From assembly GCA_033239125.1 (NCBI GenBank), contig BSWB01000005.1, positions 47,104,993 through 47,168,992 of the forward strand: 64,000 nucleotides of DNA. Direction: 5' to 3'. The position numbers and the translations under genes were made by a program. The notes under the pieces were generated by a model. It made no database searches and was not told the DNA's origin. It was given only the letters and a program-made list of their open reading frames with translations. The stretch's first letter is position 1. Each line of letters starts with the position of its first letter. This DNA is from Fagopyrum homotropicum. Lineage: Eukaryota; Streptophyta; Magnoliopsida; Caryophyllales; Polygonaceae. Positions 9,493-20,983 of this stretch are shown here, one piece after another.

Positions 9493-12400
9493 TGTAACAC
9501 CCGGAAATTTAATTTCCGTTTTATTTCGATATAACACCGGAACTCAATCGGTTTGGAAGTTTGCGTCATCTCCGTCATTTTTTGTGGCACCGAGTTCTTC
9601 AATTCTCTTTACTTTTATTTTTACGAGATTTCTATTCATATAAAATATGTGGAATCAATATACCTTTTTTATTCTTTATTTAAGCCATTCGGGCCCATTA
9701 AGCTTGTCTTCCCCTCCTTACCTCTTACGTGAAACCTAACCCTAGCAGCCTCCTTCTACCTTACGTGAAAGAAGATGACCCCTTCCCAAACCCTAACATC
9801 CTTCCTCCCCCTTCACGTGACAGCAACCTCATCTCCCCTACCTACCACCATCGATGACAATGTGCCGATGAGCCTCGCCGACCCTTCCTCGCCCTGTCCT
9901 CCCGAACGCAACAACACCTTCACCGTGCCGCCAAGAGACCGCCTCCCTTCTTCTCCACTAGGTCGACAACACCTTCGCCGCGCCGCTAGGAGACACATCA
10001 GGCCGCCTCCCTTCTTCTGCACTAGGTCGACAACAGCAACGGAGGGACGTCCCAAAGCCTCTTCGATCGGAGCATAGGATCCGAGCAGGCACGCAAGACC
10101 TTCCACGACCCACGTGCGGCAGCGTCGAGGCGCAAGGACGGCAACAAGAACACAAGCACGGCATCCCCAGACCGCAGGTGAGAGTGGCATTTGATCCGCT
10201 GGTGCGCCTTCCTCTGACTGCGAGTATGTCCCAACGACAGTAAGATCGTTCCGTTCGTCTTCCTCGTATGTGCGAGCACGTTGAGCCGACTAGTTAAGTA
10301 AGGCATCACCCTCTTCTCTTCCGTACCCTCTCTATACATATGTGCTGATGTGAGCCAAATTACATCTCGGAACCGTGCATAACAAACCCTAGAAGATGGC
10401 TTGTGGAGCTGCTGCGTTTTCTGGGTTGTAAAGTGATGAACACCTAACTTCGGGTCCAAATTTAGGTATGAAAGACTGATCCATTTTGGCTGAAATTTTT
10501 ATATGTTATAGCTGGGATACTGTGGTAGAACATATTCAAATTTGAGAGGAATCCAGCGAGTGGTTTAGGATTTATGATTTTTCAAAGATTGTGTCGTAAG
10601 CAGTTTTTTTTTTCTGTTGTGCTGAAATTTCTAAGTGTTGGAAAACTGCATGTTGATATAGTTTTGTAATCCATATTTGGGTAAGTTAGACTCCTCATTT
10701 GTTGCTGATTTTCGGATATGTTATAGTTGGAATTGTATAATATAACATACTGAAATTTGAGAGTATTCCGAGTTATAGTTTAGGAGATATGGTTCTCCAA
10801 CGTTGGTTCCTCACGCCGTTTTTGTAAGTGTGTTGAAAATTCTAAGTGTTGGGAAAAACTGCTTGTGATACAGTTTTGTGAGATAAACTTGAATAGGTTA
10901 TTTACCTCATTTGGACTTGAATTTTGGATTTCTAATAGTTAGGGTTACATACTAGAAGATATCAAAATTTTAGAAGATTTCATCAAAAGGTTTAGGAGTT
11001 ATGAATTTTCAAAGTCGAGGATGTAAGTAGTTTTCTGGATGTTGCTGAAATTTGCCAAGTGTTGGAATTATCTGGTGTTGTGCAATCATGTTTGAACTTA
11101 AGTTTGGATACCTCATAAACATAATTCACCGTTCAAGTTTTAATATAAAATAGATGGATATGTATATTGTGATGTATCAGAAGTGGAGACCAATCCAACG
11201 ATCGGATCTGAATCTATAGGAACTCAAAGTCGACTGTTTGTGCAGTTTGGGAAATGACTCAGATTTTGCTAAGTATAGAATTTCTGGATTTTGTATCCAA
11301 CTTTGGAGATTTGTGTAGAAGTTATTGTTGGGTATTTTTGAGATTTTCTTACTTCTATTAGCAGAGTGCATCATGTAGAAGACCTAGTTATTTTATTTAG
11401 AATTTTTATATTTTTATTCAGTTCTCATATCTAAACCCAAAGTCGGACCTTAGCAACTTTTTATGAAAGTCAAGAATGTAGTTAACTCTTCTAAATCTTT
11501 AGCAAACTTTCTTTTGAGAGTTTTAAGTGTGGTTTTGAGTCCGAAAGAATAGTTTGAAACTTTGTTATAGAATTTTATAGAGTTTCGGGACCAGGGGTAA
11601 AATGGTCATTTAACCATAAGGGTATTTTGGTAATTTCTTTATGATAGATCATATATTTTAGAAGTTGGAGACTTCTAAGAAAGTGAGATACTTTATTGAT
11701 CCACTTGCCTTGTATAACAGGCGATGGAGTATTCTACGGTTGTTGACTGAATTGAGTTTTAGACAGCCGAGATTGATTCAGGTAAGTCCTTTGGGCTTAC
11801 TTAGCTAGCTTTCACATATGAGTGCGAATAATGATAGTGGTGTTTGAATGATGTGTGTATATGTGTATTTCATACTAATTATCGACCGACACACATATTT
11901 GGCCTAGGAGTAACGGGCGGTGGCATTTTGCTCAGTTAGCCCGAGGGCGCTGGGGGTTTCTTTCGGGACTAGTCCATACTTGGTTTGCGAGGACGCCACC
12001 GGCGGAGGTGTGCCAAACCATCACTAGTTGGATAAGGAACGGAGGCGAGAAATCATAAGATATCTCGTGCCACAACTTTTAAAACGGAATGAAGTGAATT
12101 ACTTAACTTATTAGATAATAACATGTTTGTGTGCCAGCATGATGATTGTTTTATTTTGCTTGAGTTGTGTTTGTGCTATTTTTATTCTACTTATATTTGG
12201 ATTGTTAGCTAACTGTTTATCCGTGTTGTAGACTCTGTAGAGATGAACAGTTGCAGAGAGATCCGGAACGGATGGTCAGCCGGGTCCACGTACTCATTAG
12301 AGGGGGACGGGGAGTCTTCCGTTCAACATGCATGTTATTAATATAGTTATGTTTTGTAAGGCTGTCATGTGTTGAAGATTCATGTAAATATTGTTTTTTA

Positions 12401-12532
12401 TTTTCAAAGAATTTAAATACATTTGTGTCTTGTTGTAAGATCCTAGTAAAAGTTGTTGTTAAACAAAGGTCGGGACCCATTGTGATGTCCTAACCAGTGG
12501 CTCTCCGAGTTCCAAAAATTTGGGGTGTTACA
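9493..12532 (+). mobile_element. O-family 5' LTR, duplicated copy A (3040 bp)
   Basis: It starts TGTAACACCCGG at 9493 with the inverted repeat CGGAAATT-T-AATTTCCG just inside, and ends GGGGTGTTACA at 12532, followed by TGGTATCAGAGC at 12536. It is closer to copy B (about 1% different by eye) than either is to the right LTR at 46072. A GC-rich leader with small open frames lies at 9775-10180. Candidate intron 1 runs from CAG|GTGAG (10178) to ACAG (11720), a micro-exon lies at 11721-11781, and intron 2 at 11782-12231. The terminal hairpin at 12473-12490 has lost one pair. Confidence 0.92.
10487..11130 (+). repeat. Three diverged ~215-bp tandem repeats inside the O LTR
   Basis: Units start near 10487, 10703 and 10915. 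Each runs through the same order of phrases: GCTGAAATTTT, TATGTTATAGTTGG, GTTTAGGA, TTTTCAAAG, GCAGTTTTT, CTAAGTGTTGG and CAGTTTTGT. They lie inside candidate intron 1 and recur in copies B (from about 17635) and C (from about 47090). Confidence 0.7.
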
Positions 12533-13835
12533 ACATGGTATCAGAGCTTTGGGTTGGCAACAATGGCATTTGGAATCTTATGAAAGACCGAATGTAAAAA
12601 TAACAAGAACCAGAAAGGGATCTAAAATTTTCAAAATGAAGTTTTATTTTAAAATCATGTGCATAGTCGGGTTGTTGGGATAGTAGTACGTCGGACCACC
12701 ATCGGTCTCCGTGGATCTCTGCAACTTAGAATGATAGGTGAGTTAATATTAGAATTTTATTGACATGTTTTAATGTATGAGTATATATATGTGTATGTGT
12801 AGCATGTTAGTATCCTAAAGGGTATCTTATAGCCTTTAGTTGTGATATCATGAAGCGATTATCGCCTCATGATAAATCGGTAGCGGACTTATAGAGTTTT
12901 CAACCCGAGACAATGGATTCAGACCTAGGATTTAGTATTATACTCTGGTGGATGTCCTGGGGACCCTATAAATCATCCGAAGAACGGGTGAGCAAAGAAG
13001 TAGAGATATTGAGATAATTTTCACCACAAGTACAACCCGATGAGAAAGAAATTTCCGAGTCAACTCAGATAGAAGTGATAGAAGTCCGTACAAGGAATTT
13101 AGCGGTGTGGGGATCAGAGATGAAACTCAAGGATGCATGTAAGGACTGATAAGAAGCGCAGATTGAAGGAGACAATATTGGAATACAAATCCAATGGGTA
13201 GTTTACAACTACACTTGACAAGCGAAAGGACAAGTACAACCAAGGTGGATACCGCCATAGGCAAGGATGGGCACGAGAATCTAGAGAAGATAGAGTATGA
13301 TCCAGATAGGAAGAACTGGAGGAGCACAAAGACCGACATTTACATTGGAATTAAAGAGGGAAGGCAAAATCCACAACCATTGAGAATGGTGGACTTCTAC
13401 AAGACTACGAAATTTTTTTTGAAAGAAATCACGACACAAGTATTAAAGAGAATGGTAGTTTGTAACTGAGACAAGGGATGTCCATGAAGGAAATGTTACA
13501 ATACAATGACAACGAAAGCAAAAAAAAGTGGGTGAGAATGACCTGGGTAGACTCAAGTGTCCACCACGATATCTCACTCAACACGGGACTTAAGTTACCG
13601 ACACCAACGATCCATAAAAGAGAAACCGCTATTAAGGGATGGAAATTTAGGTTAAAGGATTCTCGGAAAAGGCGTCTACAAGCTATCGGAGAAGATGTGA
13701 TAAGTCACAAATGGCATATGGGTAATACAACTAGACTCGGGTAAAGTGATCTTATAGAAAGGAACAAAAGTGTTGATTGTAGAAGAAGCTAAAGGGTATA
13801 AATAAATAACCTAGTGGATAACTTTCTACTCCGTA
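12533..13835 (+). mobile_element. O interior (left part), copy A
   Basis: It opens with the Met-tRNA primer site (12536) and the leader text shared by all chromovirus-type elements here (GGTTGGCAACAATGGCA). No gag can be recognised. About 13300-13735 is one unit of a ~0.5-kb internal repeat also found at 32160-32640 and twice in E5. The open frames 13194-13469 and 13478-13744 lie in this repeat and show no known domain. It ends CCGTA, the E2 target site. Confidence 0.8.
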
Positions 13836-15145
13836 TGTAACACCCCAAATCCGCGGGATATCGGGATGCTACGGGCGAGACCTCACAATGGGTCCCAACC
13901 CTTAGCTTGACAACAATTTCACCGGACCTTTCCAACATGGAACAAATAAAGGCAAAAACTCAAATCATTTATAATGTATGCGAGAAACTGGAAGTAAAAG
14001 TACAAAGTGGAAACTCAGCCGAGTCCTCAAAATGGCACAATCTCAAAGGATAAATCCGAAATCCATAAATCCAAAAATCCAAAAATAACAAAATAAACCC
14101 AAAAACGCCACCGTCCTATAATGTACGGCGACCCTCGGCTGTCTACCCCTCCACCTCACTTGGCGGCGTTCCTAACCTGCAGGGCGTCTACACAAATGGT
14201 TTAAAACCGTTAACTCATATTCTAAGCATTAGAAACGGGGTGAGAAGCACAATCACAAACAATCATCATAAACACACACGCATCATACCACAAGGCATAC
14301 AAATCCGGTTTATTATATTTATTAATATTAAGTCATATCCCGTTCTAGTTCAACTTCTTTTGTGACACGAGAATCTCCCGAAACTCGCCTCGGTCCCCAC
14401 TTACCGGCATGGAACGGTGCGGATGCCTCCGACCGTCTAACCAGCACGGGCTAGTCGCCGAGAACCTCCTAGCTCTTGCAAGAGGTAGGCAGTGATGTCA
14501 CCGCCCGTTATCATACACTTGGGCCAAATAATATAAAGTCGGTGATCCTATTACCGGTTTAGTTGTTTATAATCATTCAACAATAACACACACACACACA
14601 CCACCTCACACACACTGATGCTAATACGCAAAATACAAACTAAGTAAGTCCGGAGACTTACCTCTCTTGAGGTAACTCGAATAAACCACTCTCAATTTCC
14701 CGTAGGAAAACGCTCAAAGCTTGCCCAAACGAGGCACTATCAATAACCAACTAAAAGCTAAAAGTTCTCGGATATCTAGTTTCCAACATATATAAATATG
14801 ATATCTACTCTAGCATGCTAGGTCCATTTTATAATCCCGAAGGTCATCCTAAGATCGTAGATAAGATAATTCCATAAGTTTAATACCCCAACCCTAAAAC
14901 TTATGATTCAGGGCCACTACATGGCATTTGCTCTACGATATGCTAAGTTCATCTAACATGTTATACTACCATTACCGAACTAACGAAGGAGAGTACTCAC
15001 ACGAGATCCAAGGTGAAGCACGGTCCACGGAGTTAAGAACGAGTTTGATTGCTCCTATTGGGCGCTTTCGGATCTAAGGACAAAACTAAGAAAAATTAGC
15101 TTAAAAGCTAATTTTAAAAAGGAAAGTTTAGCGCATAAATATTTT
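13836..15145 (-). mobile_element. Truncated E2 LTR, copy A
   Basis: This matches 20984-22294, the terminal half of the E2 3' LTR on the minus strand, and stops abruptly at 15145. The target CCGTA precedes it (13831-13835) exactly as at 20979-20983. The donor hairpin of the LTR intron is at 14644-14661. The truncation point is the duplication junction. Confidence 0.9.
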
Positions 15146-15554
15146 TATGAAAATATGGAGGGGCCTATTTTGTCAACATATAAACAAAAGAACCTAGTTT
15201 ATACACCTTGATACATAAACTGCCTACTTAGCCAACTCGTCCTTAGAATATTACACAATGTATGATCAAATGATACGTATCATGCACGTTACGTTCAATT
15301 TATGAGCAAGACGTCGGAACGGGTAAAATCAACAAAATCGAATAATAGTTAATCTGAATTGTGTCAAGTTATATATAATGGTAGTAAATATCTTTTATAG
15401 TTTAAAAGGTAACCATATATATCTATCCTAAAATATCAATCATCTAATTAATATACAAAAATAATATTGAATCAGGATCGTTGAATTTATTTAATCATGT
15501 GGTCTAAATTGGTTCTTATTTCTTATTGTAAATATTGTTCTAATTTGATTCTAT

Positions 15555-15626
<72 letters not shown>

Positions 15627-15917
15627 GTATGCATGTACTTGCTTATTTTGTTTCAAAAAATATTTAAAAATAATTTTGTAACATTTTTTTTATCGTCCAT
15701 CAATTAATTTGAGTTATATTATTATTTTGTAGAAAAACATGATTTTAACAAAAATATTTTTTTAGCTATAATACGAATATTTCGTTAAAGATTTAATGTA
15801 ACCGGAAAATGCTCGAAAACAATATAAATGCTCGAAAACAAGATATTTGGGTTGACGATTATTTATTGTCTATTCTTTAAGTTATTAATTAGTCTTCATT
15901 TTTCTTAAATGTAGTTT
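15146..15917. other. 772-bp AT-rich spacer between duplication copies
   Basis: No coding sequence or LTR feature recognised. It is AT-rich host-like DNA that should represent the original left flank of the duplicated unit. It contains an (AT)n tract at about 15558-15614 followed by (ATGT)n to about 15636. Confidence 0.7.
15558..15636. repeat. (AT)n then (ATGT)n microsatellite
   Basis: About 28 uninterrupted AT dinucleotides are followed by five ATGT-like units. Such tracts are length-unstable and hard to assemble. Confidence 0.95.
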
Positions 15918-16616
15918 AAAAAATAGCATATATTTACATTATAAACATTCACACATATATCATCAAATATGATACGATTTTTTGATTCATAACTCATATG
16001 AAATAGAAAATATGTATAAAAAATCTTTCATTCCAACATCATACCAAACACCAAGTGTCAAGAATGCTTTATTGTAATTCCTCATTCCATTCCAATTCCT
16101 GATTCCAACCTCATTCCTACAATCATATCAAACGAGCCATGTCGACTTTCGGCCGTGAAAAATTCATGCGGAGCAAACACATCAAAATACTCGGAATCAT
16201 TAAAATAAACAGATTAACCCTAAGTTTAAACATGGTGTCTTCAATTAATTACCTTTTGCCTCTATTTTCAACAATTATATACTTTTATCGTGTAATTTTA
16301 TTAAAATGTATTCCAACAATTGCAGTTTTACATTATGTAGATACCGAATTGATAATATATACATAAAAACACAATTTTTATGATTTATTTCACATATAGG
16401 CATAACTATGTAAGATAAAAAAGAAAAGTATGTTGCAAACATATTTCATGTTGCATGTGAAGTTCATTTGAAATCGTTTAGACTATTTCCGTCGTCAGCA
16501 TATGAAGTCATTTATACAAAACTGAATAAATTTTCTTATTACAAAAAGACGAGAATAATAATATTTTTTTACAATTGGAAATTATTTCTACACTTATGGA
16601 GTGTTTCATGTAACAA
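15918..16616. other. Non-LTR flanking DNA left of O, copy B
   Basis: The same text as 8794-9492. It ends AACAA at 16612-16616, the left target-site duplication of O. It carries the same MITE-like ATTCC-rich stretch near 16043-16139 and no recognisable gene. Confidence 0.6.
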
Positions 16617-19600
16617 TGTAACACCCGGAAATTTAATTTCCGTTTTATTTCGATATAACACCGGAACTCAATCGGTTTGGAAGTTTGCGTCATCTCCGTC
16701 ATTTTTTGTGGCACCGAGTTCTTCAATTCTCTTTACTTTTATTTTTACGAGATTTCTATTCATATAAAATATGTGGAATCAATATACCTTTTTTATTCTT
16801 TATTTAAGCCATTCGGGCCCATTAACGACTTACCATTCGGGCCCATTAAGCTTGTCTTCCCCTCCTTACCTCTTACGTGAAACCTAACCCTAGCAGCCTC
16901 CTTCTACCTTACGTGAAAGAAGATGACCCCTTCCCAAACCCTAACATCCTTCCTCCCCCTTCACGTGACAGCAACCTCATCTCCCCTACCTACCACCATC
17001 GATGACAATGTGCCGATGAGCCTCGCCGACCCTTCCTCGCCCTGTCCTCCCGAACGCAACAACACCTTCACCGTGCCGCCAAGAGACCGCCTCCCTTCTT
17101 CTCCACTAGGTCGACAACACCTTCGCCGCGCCGCCAGGAGACACATCAGGCCGCCTCCCTTCTTCTGCACTAGGTCGACAACAGCAACGGAGGGACGTCC
17201 CAAAGCCTCTTCGATCGGAGCATAGGATCCGAGCAGGCACGCAAGACCTTCCACGACCCACGTGCGGCAGGGTCGAGGCGCAAGGACGGCAACAAGAACG
17301 CAAGCACGGCGTCCCCAGACCGCAGGTGAGAGTGGCATCTGATCCGCTGGTGCGCCTTCCTCTGACTGCGAGTATGTCCCAACGACAATAAGATCGTTCC
17401 GTTCGTCTTCCTCGTATGTGCGAGCACGTTGAGCCGACTAGTTAAGTAAAGCATCACCCTCTTCTCTTCCGTACCCTCTCTATACATATGTGCTGATGTG
17501 AGCCCGTTTACATCTCGGAACCGTGCATAACAAACCCTAGAAGATGGCTTGTGGAGCTGCTGCGTTTTCTGGGTTGTAAAGTGATGAACACCTAACTTCG
17601 GGTCCAAATTTAGGTATGAAAGACTGATCCATTTTGGCTGAAATTTTTATATGTTATAGCTGGGATACTGTGGTAGAACATATTCAAATTTGAGAGGAAT
17701 CCAGCGAGTGGTTTAGGATTTATGATTTTTCAAAGATTGTGTCGTAAGCAGTTTTTTTTTTTCTGTTGTGCTGAAATTTCTAAGTGTTGGAAAACTGCAT
17801 GTTGATATAGTTTTGTAATCCATATTTGGGTAAGTTAGACTCCTCATTTGTTGCTGATTTTCGGATATGTTATAGTTGGAATTGTATAATATAACATACT
17901 GAAATTTGAGAGTATTCCGAGTTATAGTTTAGGAGATATGGTTCTCCAACGTTGGTTCCTCACGCCGTTTTTGTAAGTGTGTTGAAAATTCTAAGTGTTG
18001 GGAAAAACTGCTTGTGATACAGTTTTGTGAGATAAATTTGAATAGGTTATTTACCTCTTTTGGACTTGAATTTTGGATTTCTAATAGTTAGGGTTACATA
18101 CTAGAAGATATCAAAATTTTAGAAGATTTCATCAAAAGGTTTAGGAGTTATGAATTTTCAAAGTCGAGGATGTAAGTAGTTTTCTGGATGTTGCTGAAAT
18201 TTGCCAAGTGTTGGAATTATCTGGTGTTGTGCAATCATGTTTGAACTTAAGTTTGGATACCTCATAAACATAATTCACCGTTCAAGTTTTAATATAAAAT
18301 AGATGGATATGTATATTGTGATGTATCAGAAGTGGAGACCAATCCAACGATCGGATCTGAATCTATAGGAACTCAAAGTCGACTGTTTGTGCAGTTTGGG
18401 AAATGACTCAGATTTTGCTAAGTATAGAATTTCTGGATTTTGTATCCAACTTTGGAGATTTGTGTAGAAGTTATTGTTGGGTATTTTTGAGATTTTCTTA
18501 CTTCTATTAGCAGAGTGCATCATGTAGAAGACCTAGTTATTTTATTTAGAATTTTTATATTTTTATTCAGTTCTCATATCTAAAGCCAAAGTCGGACCTT
18601 AGCAACTTTTTATGAAAGTCAAGAATGTAGTTAACTCTTCTAAATCTTTAGCAAACTTTCTTTTGAGAGTTTTAAGTGTGGTTTTGAGTCCGAAAGAATA
18701 GTTTGAAACTTTGTTATAGAATTTTATAGAGTTTCGGGACTAGGGGTAAAATGGTCATTTAACCATAAGGGTATTTTGGTAATTTCTTTATGATAGATCA
18801 TATATTTTAGAAGTTGGAGACTTCTAAGAAAGTGAGATACTTTATTGATCCACTTGCCTTGTATAACAGGCGATGGAGTATTCTACGGTTGTTGACTGAA
18901 TTGAGTTTTAGACAGTCGAGATTGATTCAGGTAAGTCCTTTGGGCTTACTTAGCTAGCTTTCACATTTGAGTGCGAATAATGATAGTGGTGTTTGAATGA
19001 TGTGTGTATATGTGTATTTCATACTAATTATCGACCGACACACATATTTGGCCTAGGAGTAACGGGCGGTGGCATTTTGCTCAGTTAGCCCGAGGGCGCT
19101 GGGGGTTTCTTTCGGGACTAGTCCATACTTGGTTTGCGAGGACGCCACCGGCGGAGGTGTGCCAAACCATCACTAGTTGGATAAGGAACGGAGGCGAGAA
19201 ATCTTAAGATATCTCGTGCCACAACTTTTAAAACGGAATGAAGTGAATTACTTAACTTATCAGATAATAACCTGTTTGTGTGCCACCATGATGATTGTTT
19301 TATTTTGCTTGAGTTGTGTTTGTGCTATTTTTATTCTACTTATATTTGGATTGTTAGCTAACGGTTTATCCGTGTTGTAGACTCTGTAGAGATGGACAGT
19401 TGCAGAGAGATCCGGAACGGATGGTCAGCCGGGTCCACGTACTCATTAGAGGGGGACGGGGAGTCTTCCGTTCAACATGCATGTTATTAATATAATTATG
19501 TTTTGTAAGGCTGTCATGTGTTGAAGATTCATGTAAATATTGTTTTTTATTTTCAAAGAATTTAAATACATTTGTGCCTTGTTGTAAGATCCTAGTAAAA

Positions 19601-19681
19601 GTTGTTGTTAAACAAAGGTCGGGACCCATTGTGAGGTCCTAACCAGTGGCTCTCCGAGATCCAAAAATTCGGGGTGTTACA
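16617..19681 (+). mobile_element. O 5' LTR (copy B, 3065 bp)
   Basis: TGTAACACCCGG...GGGGTGTTACA. A GGGCCCATTAA duplication lies near 16816-16850 (single in copy A). The GC-rich leader around 16920-17330 is followed by candidate intron 1 ending ACAG at 18869, a micro-exon at 18870-18930, and candidate intron 2 at 18931-19380 with CTAAC before TTGTAG. The terminal hairpin GGACC-CATTGTGA-GGTCC is at 19622-19639. Confidence 0.93.
18931..19380 (+). other. O LTR candidate intron 2 (450 nt) with donor hairpin
   Basis: Donor CAG|GTAAGTCC. The hairpin GTAAGTCC-TTT-GGGCTTAC (18931-18949) pairs with one U-G wobble. The 3' end has TTAGCTAAC (branch-point-like CTAAC) about 20 nt before GTTGTAG. The same element is at 11782-12231 (copy A) and 48384-48831 (right LTR). 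Splicing is inferred, not shown. Confidence 0.55.
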
Positions 19682-20983
19682 ACATGGTATCAGAGCTCTG
19701 GGTTGGCAACAATGGCATTTGGAATCTTATGAAAGACCGAATGTAAAAATAACAAGAACCCGAAAGGGATCTAAAATTTTCAAAATGAAGTTTTATTTTA
19801 AAATCATGTGCATAGTCGGGTTGTTGGGATAGTAGTACGTCGGACCACCATCGTTCTCCGTGGATCTCTGCAACTTAGAATGATAGGTGAGTTAATATTA
19901 GACTTTTATTGATATGTTTTAATGTATGAGTATATATATGTGTATGTGTAGCATGTTAGTATCCTAAAGGGTATCTTATAGCCTTTAGTTGTGATATCAT
20001 GAAGCGATTATCGCCTCATGATAAATCGGTAGCGGACTTATAGAGTTTTCAACCCGAGACAATGGATTCAGACCTAGGATTTAGTATTATACTCTGGTGG
20101 ATGTCCTGGGGACCCTATAACTCATCCGAAGAACGGGTGAGCAAAGAAGTAGAGATATTGAGATAATTTTCACCACAAGTACAACCCGATGAGAAAGAAA
20201 TTTTCGAGTCAACTCAGATAGAAGTGATAGAAGTCCGTACAAGGAATTTAGCGGTGTGGGGATCAGAGATGAAACTCAAGGATGCATGTAAGGACTGATA
20301 AGAAGCGCAGATTGAAGAAGACAATATTGGAATACAAATCTAATGGGTAGTTTACAACTACACTTGACAAGCGAAAGGACAATTACAACCAAGGTGGATA
20401 CCGCCATAGGCAAGGATGGGCACGAGAATCTAGAGAAGATAGAGTATGATCCAAATAGGAAGAACTGGAGGAGCACAAAGACCGACATTTACATTGGAAT
20501 TAAAGAGGGAAGGCAACATCCACAACCATTGAAAATGGTGGACTTCTACAAGACTACGAAATTTTTTTGAAAGAAATCACGACACAAGTATTAAAGAGAA
20601 TGGTAGTTTGTAAGTGAGACAAGGGATGTCCATGAAGGAAATGTTACAATACAATGCTAACGAAAGCAAAAAAAAGTGGGTGAGAATGACCTGGTAGACT
20701 CAAGTGTCCACCACGATATCTCACTCAACACGGGACTTAAGTTACGGACACCAACGATCCATAAAAGAGAAACCGCTAATTAAGGGATGGAAATTTAGGT
20801 TAAAGGATTCTCGGAAAAGGCGTCTACAAGCTATCGGAGAAGATGTGATAAGTCACAGATGGCATATGGGTAATACAACTAGACTCGGGTAAAGTGATCT
20901 TACAGAAAGGAACAAAAGTGTTGATTGTAGAAGAAGCTAAAGGGTATAAATAAATAACCTAGTGGATAACTTTCTACTCCGTA
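19682..20983 (+). mobile_element. O interior, left part
   Basis: The primer-binding site TGGTATCAGAGC is at 19685-19696, followed by the shared leader and a possible donor AG|GTGAGTT about 200 nt on. No coding domain is recognised. About 20445-20885 is a ~0.5-kb repeat unit. It ends TCCGTA, where E2 inserted (target CCGTA). Confidence 0.8.

Larger units (their letters stand above)
8794..15145. repeat. Tandem segmental duplication, copy A
   Basis: Nearly identical to 15918-22294 at a starting offset of 7124 bp. It holds 5' flanking DNA (8794-9492), an O-family LTR (9493-12532), the start of the O interior (12533-13835) and 1.31 kb of the E2 LTR (13836-15145). Because the E2-in-O junction occurs in both copies, the duplication came after E2 inserted. 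The left edge coincides with the end of E0, so the true left limit has probably been displaced by that insertion. Relative to copy B, copy A lacks one of two GGGCCCATTAA repeats near 9700 (a 24-bp difference). Confidence 0.9.

Noticed and set aside
9775..10190. Overlapping open frames on both strands in the O LTR leader (repeated at 16923 and 46377)
   Set aside because: They overlap antisense in GC-rich text, show no domain, and are copies of LTR leader sequence.
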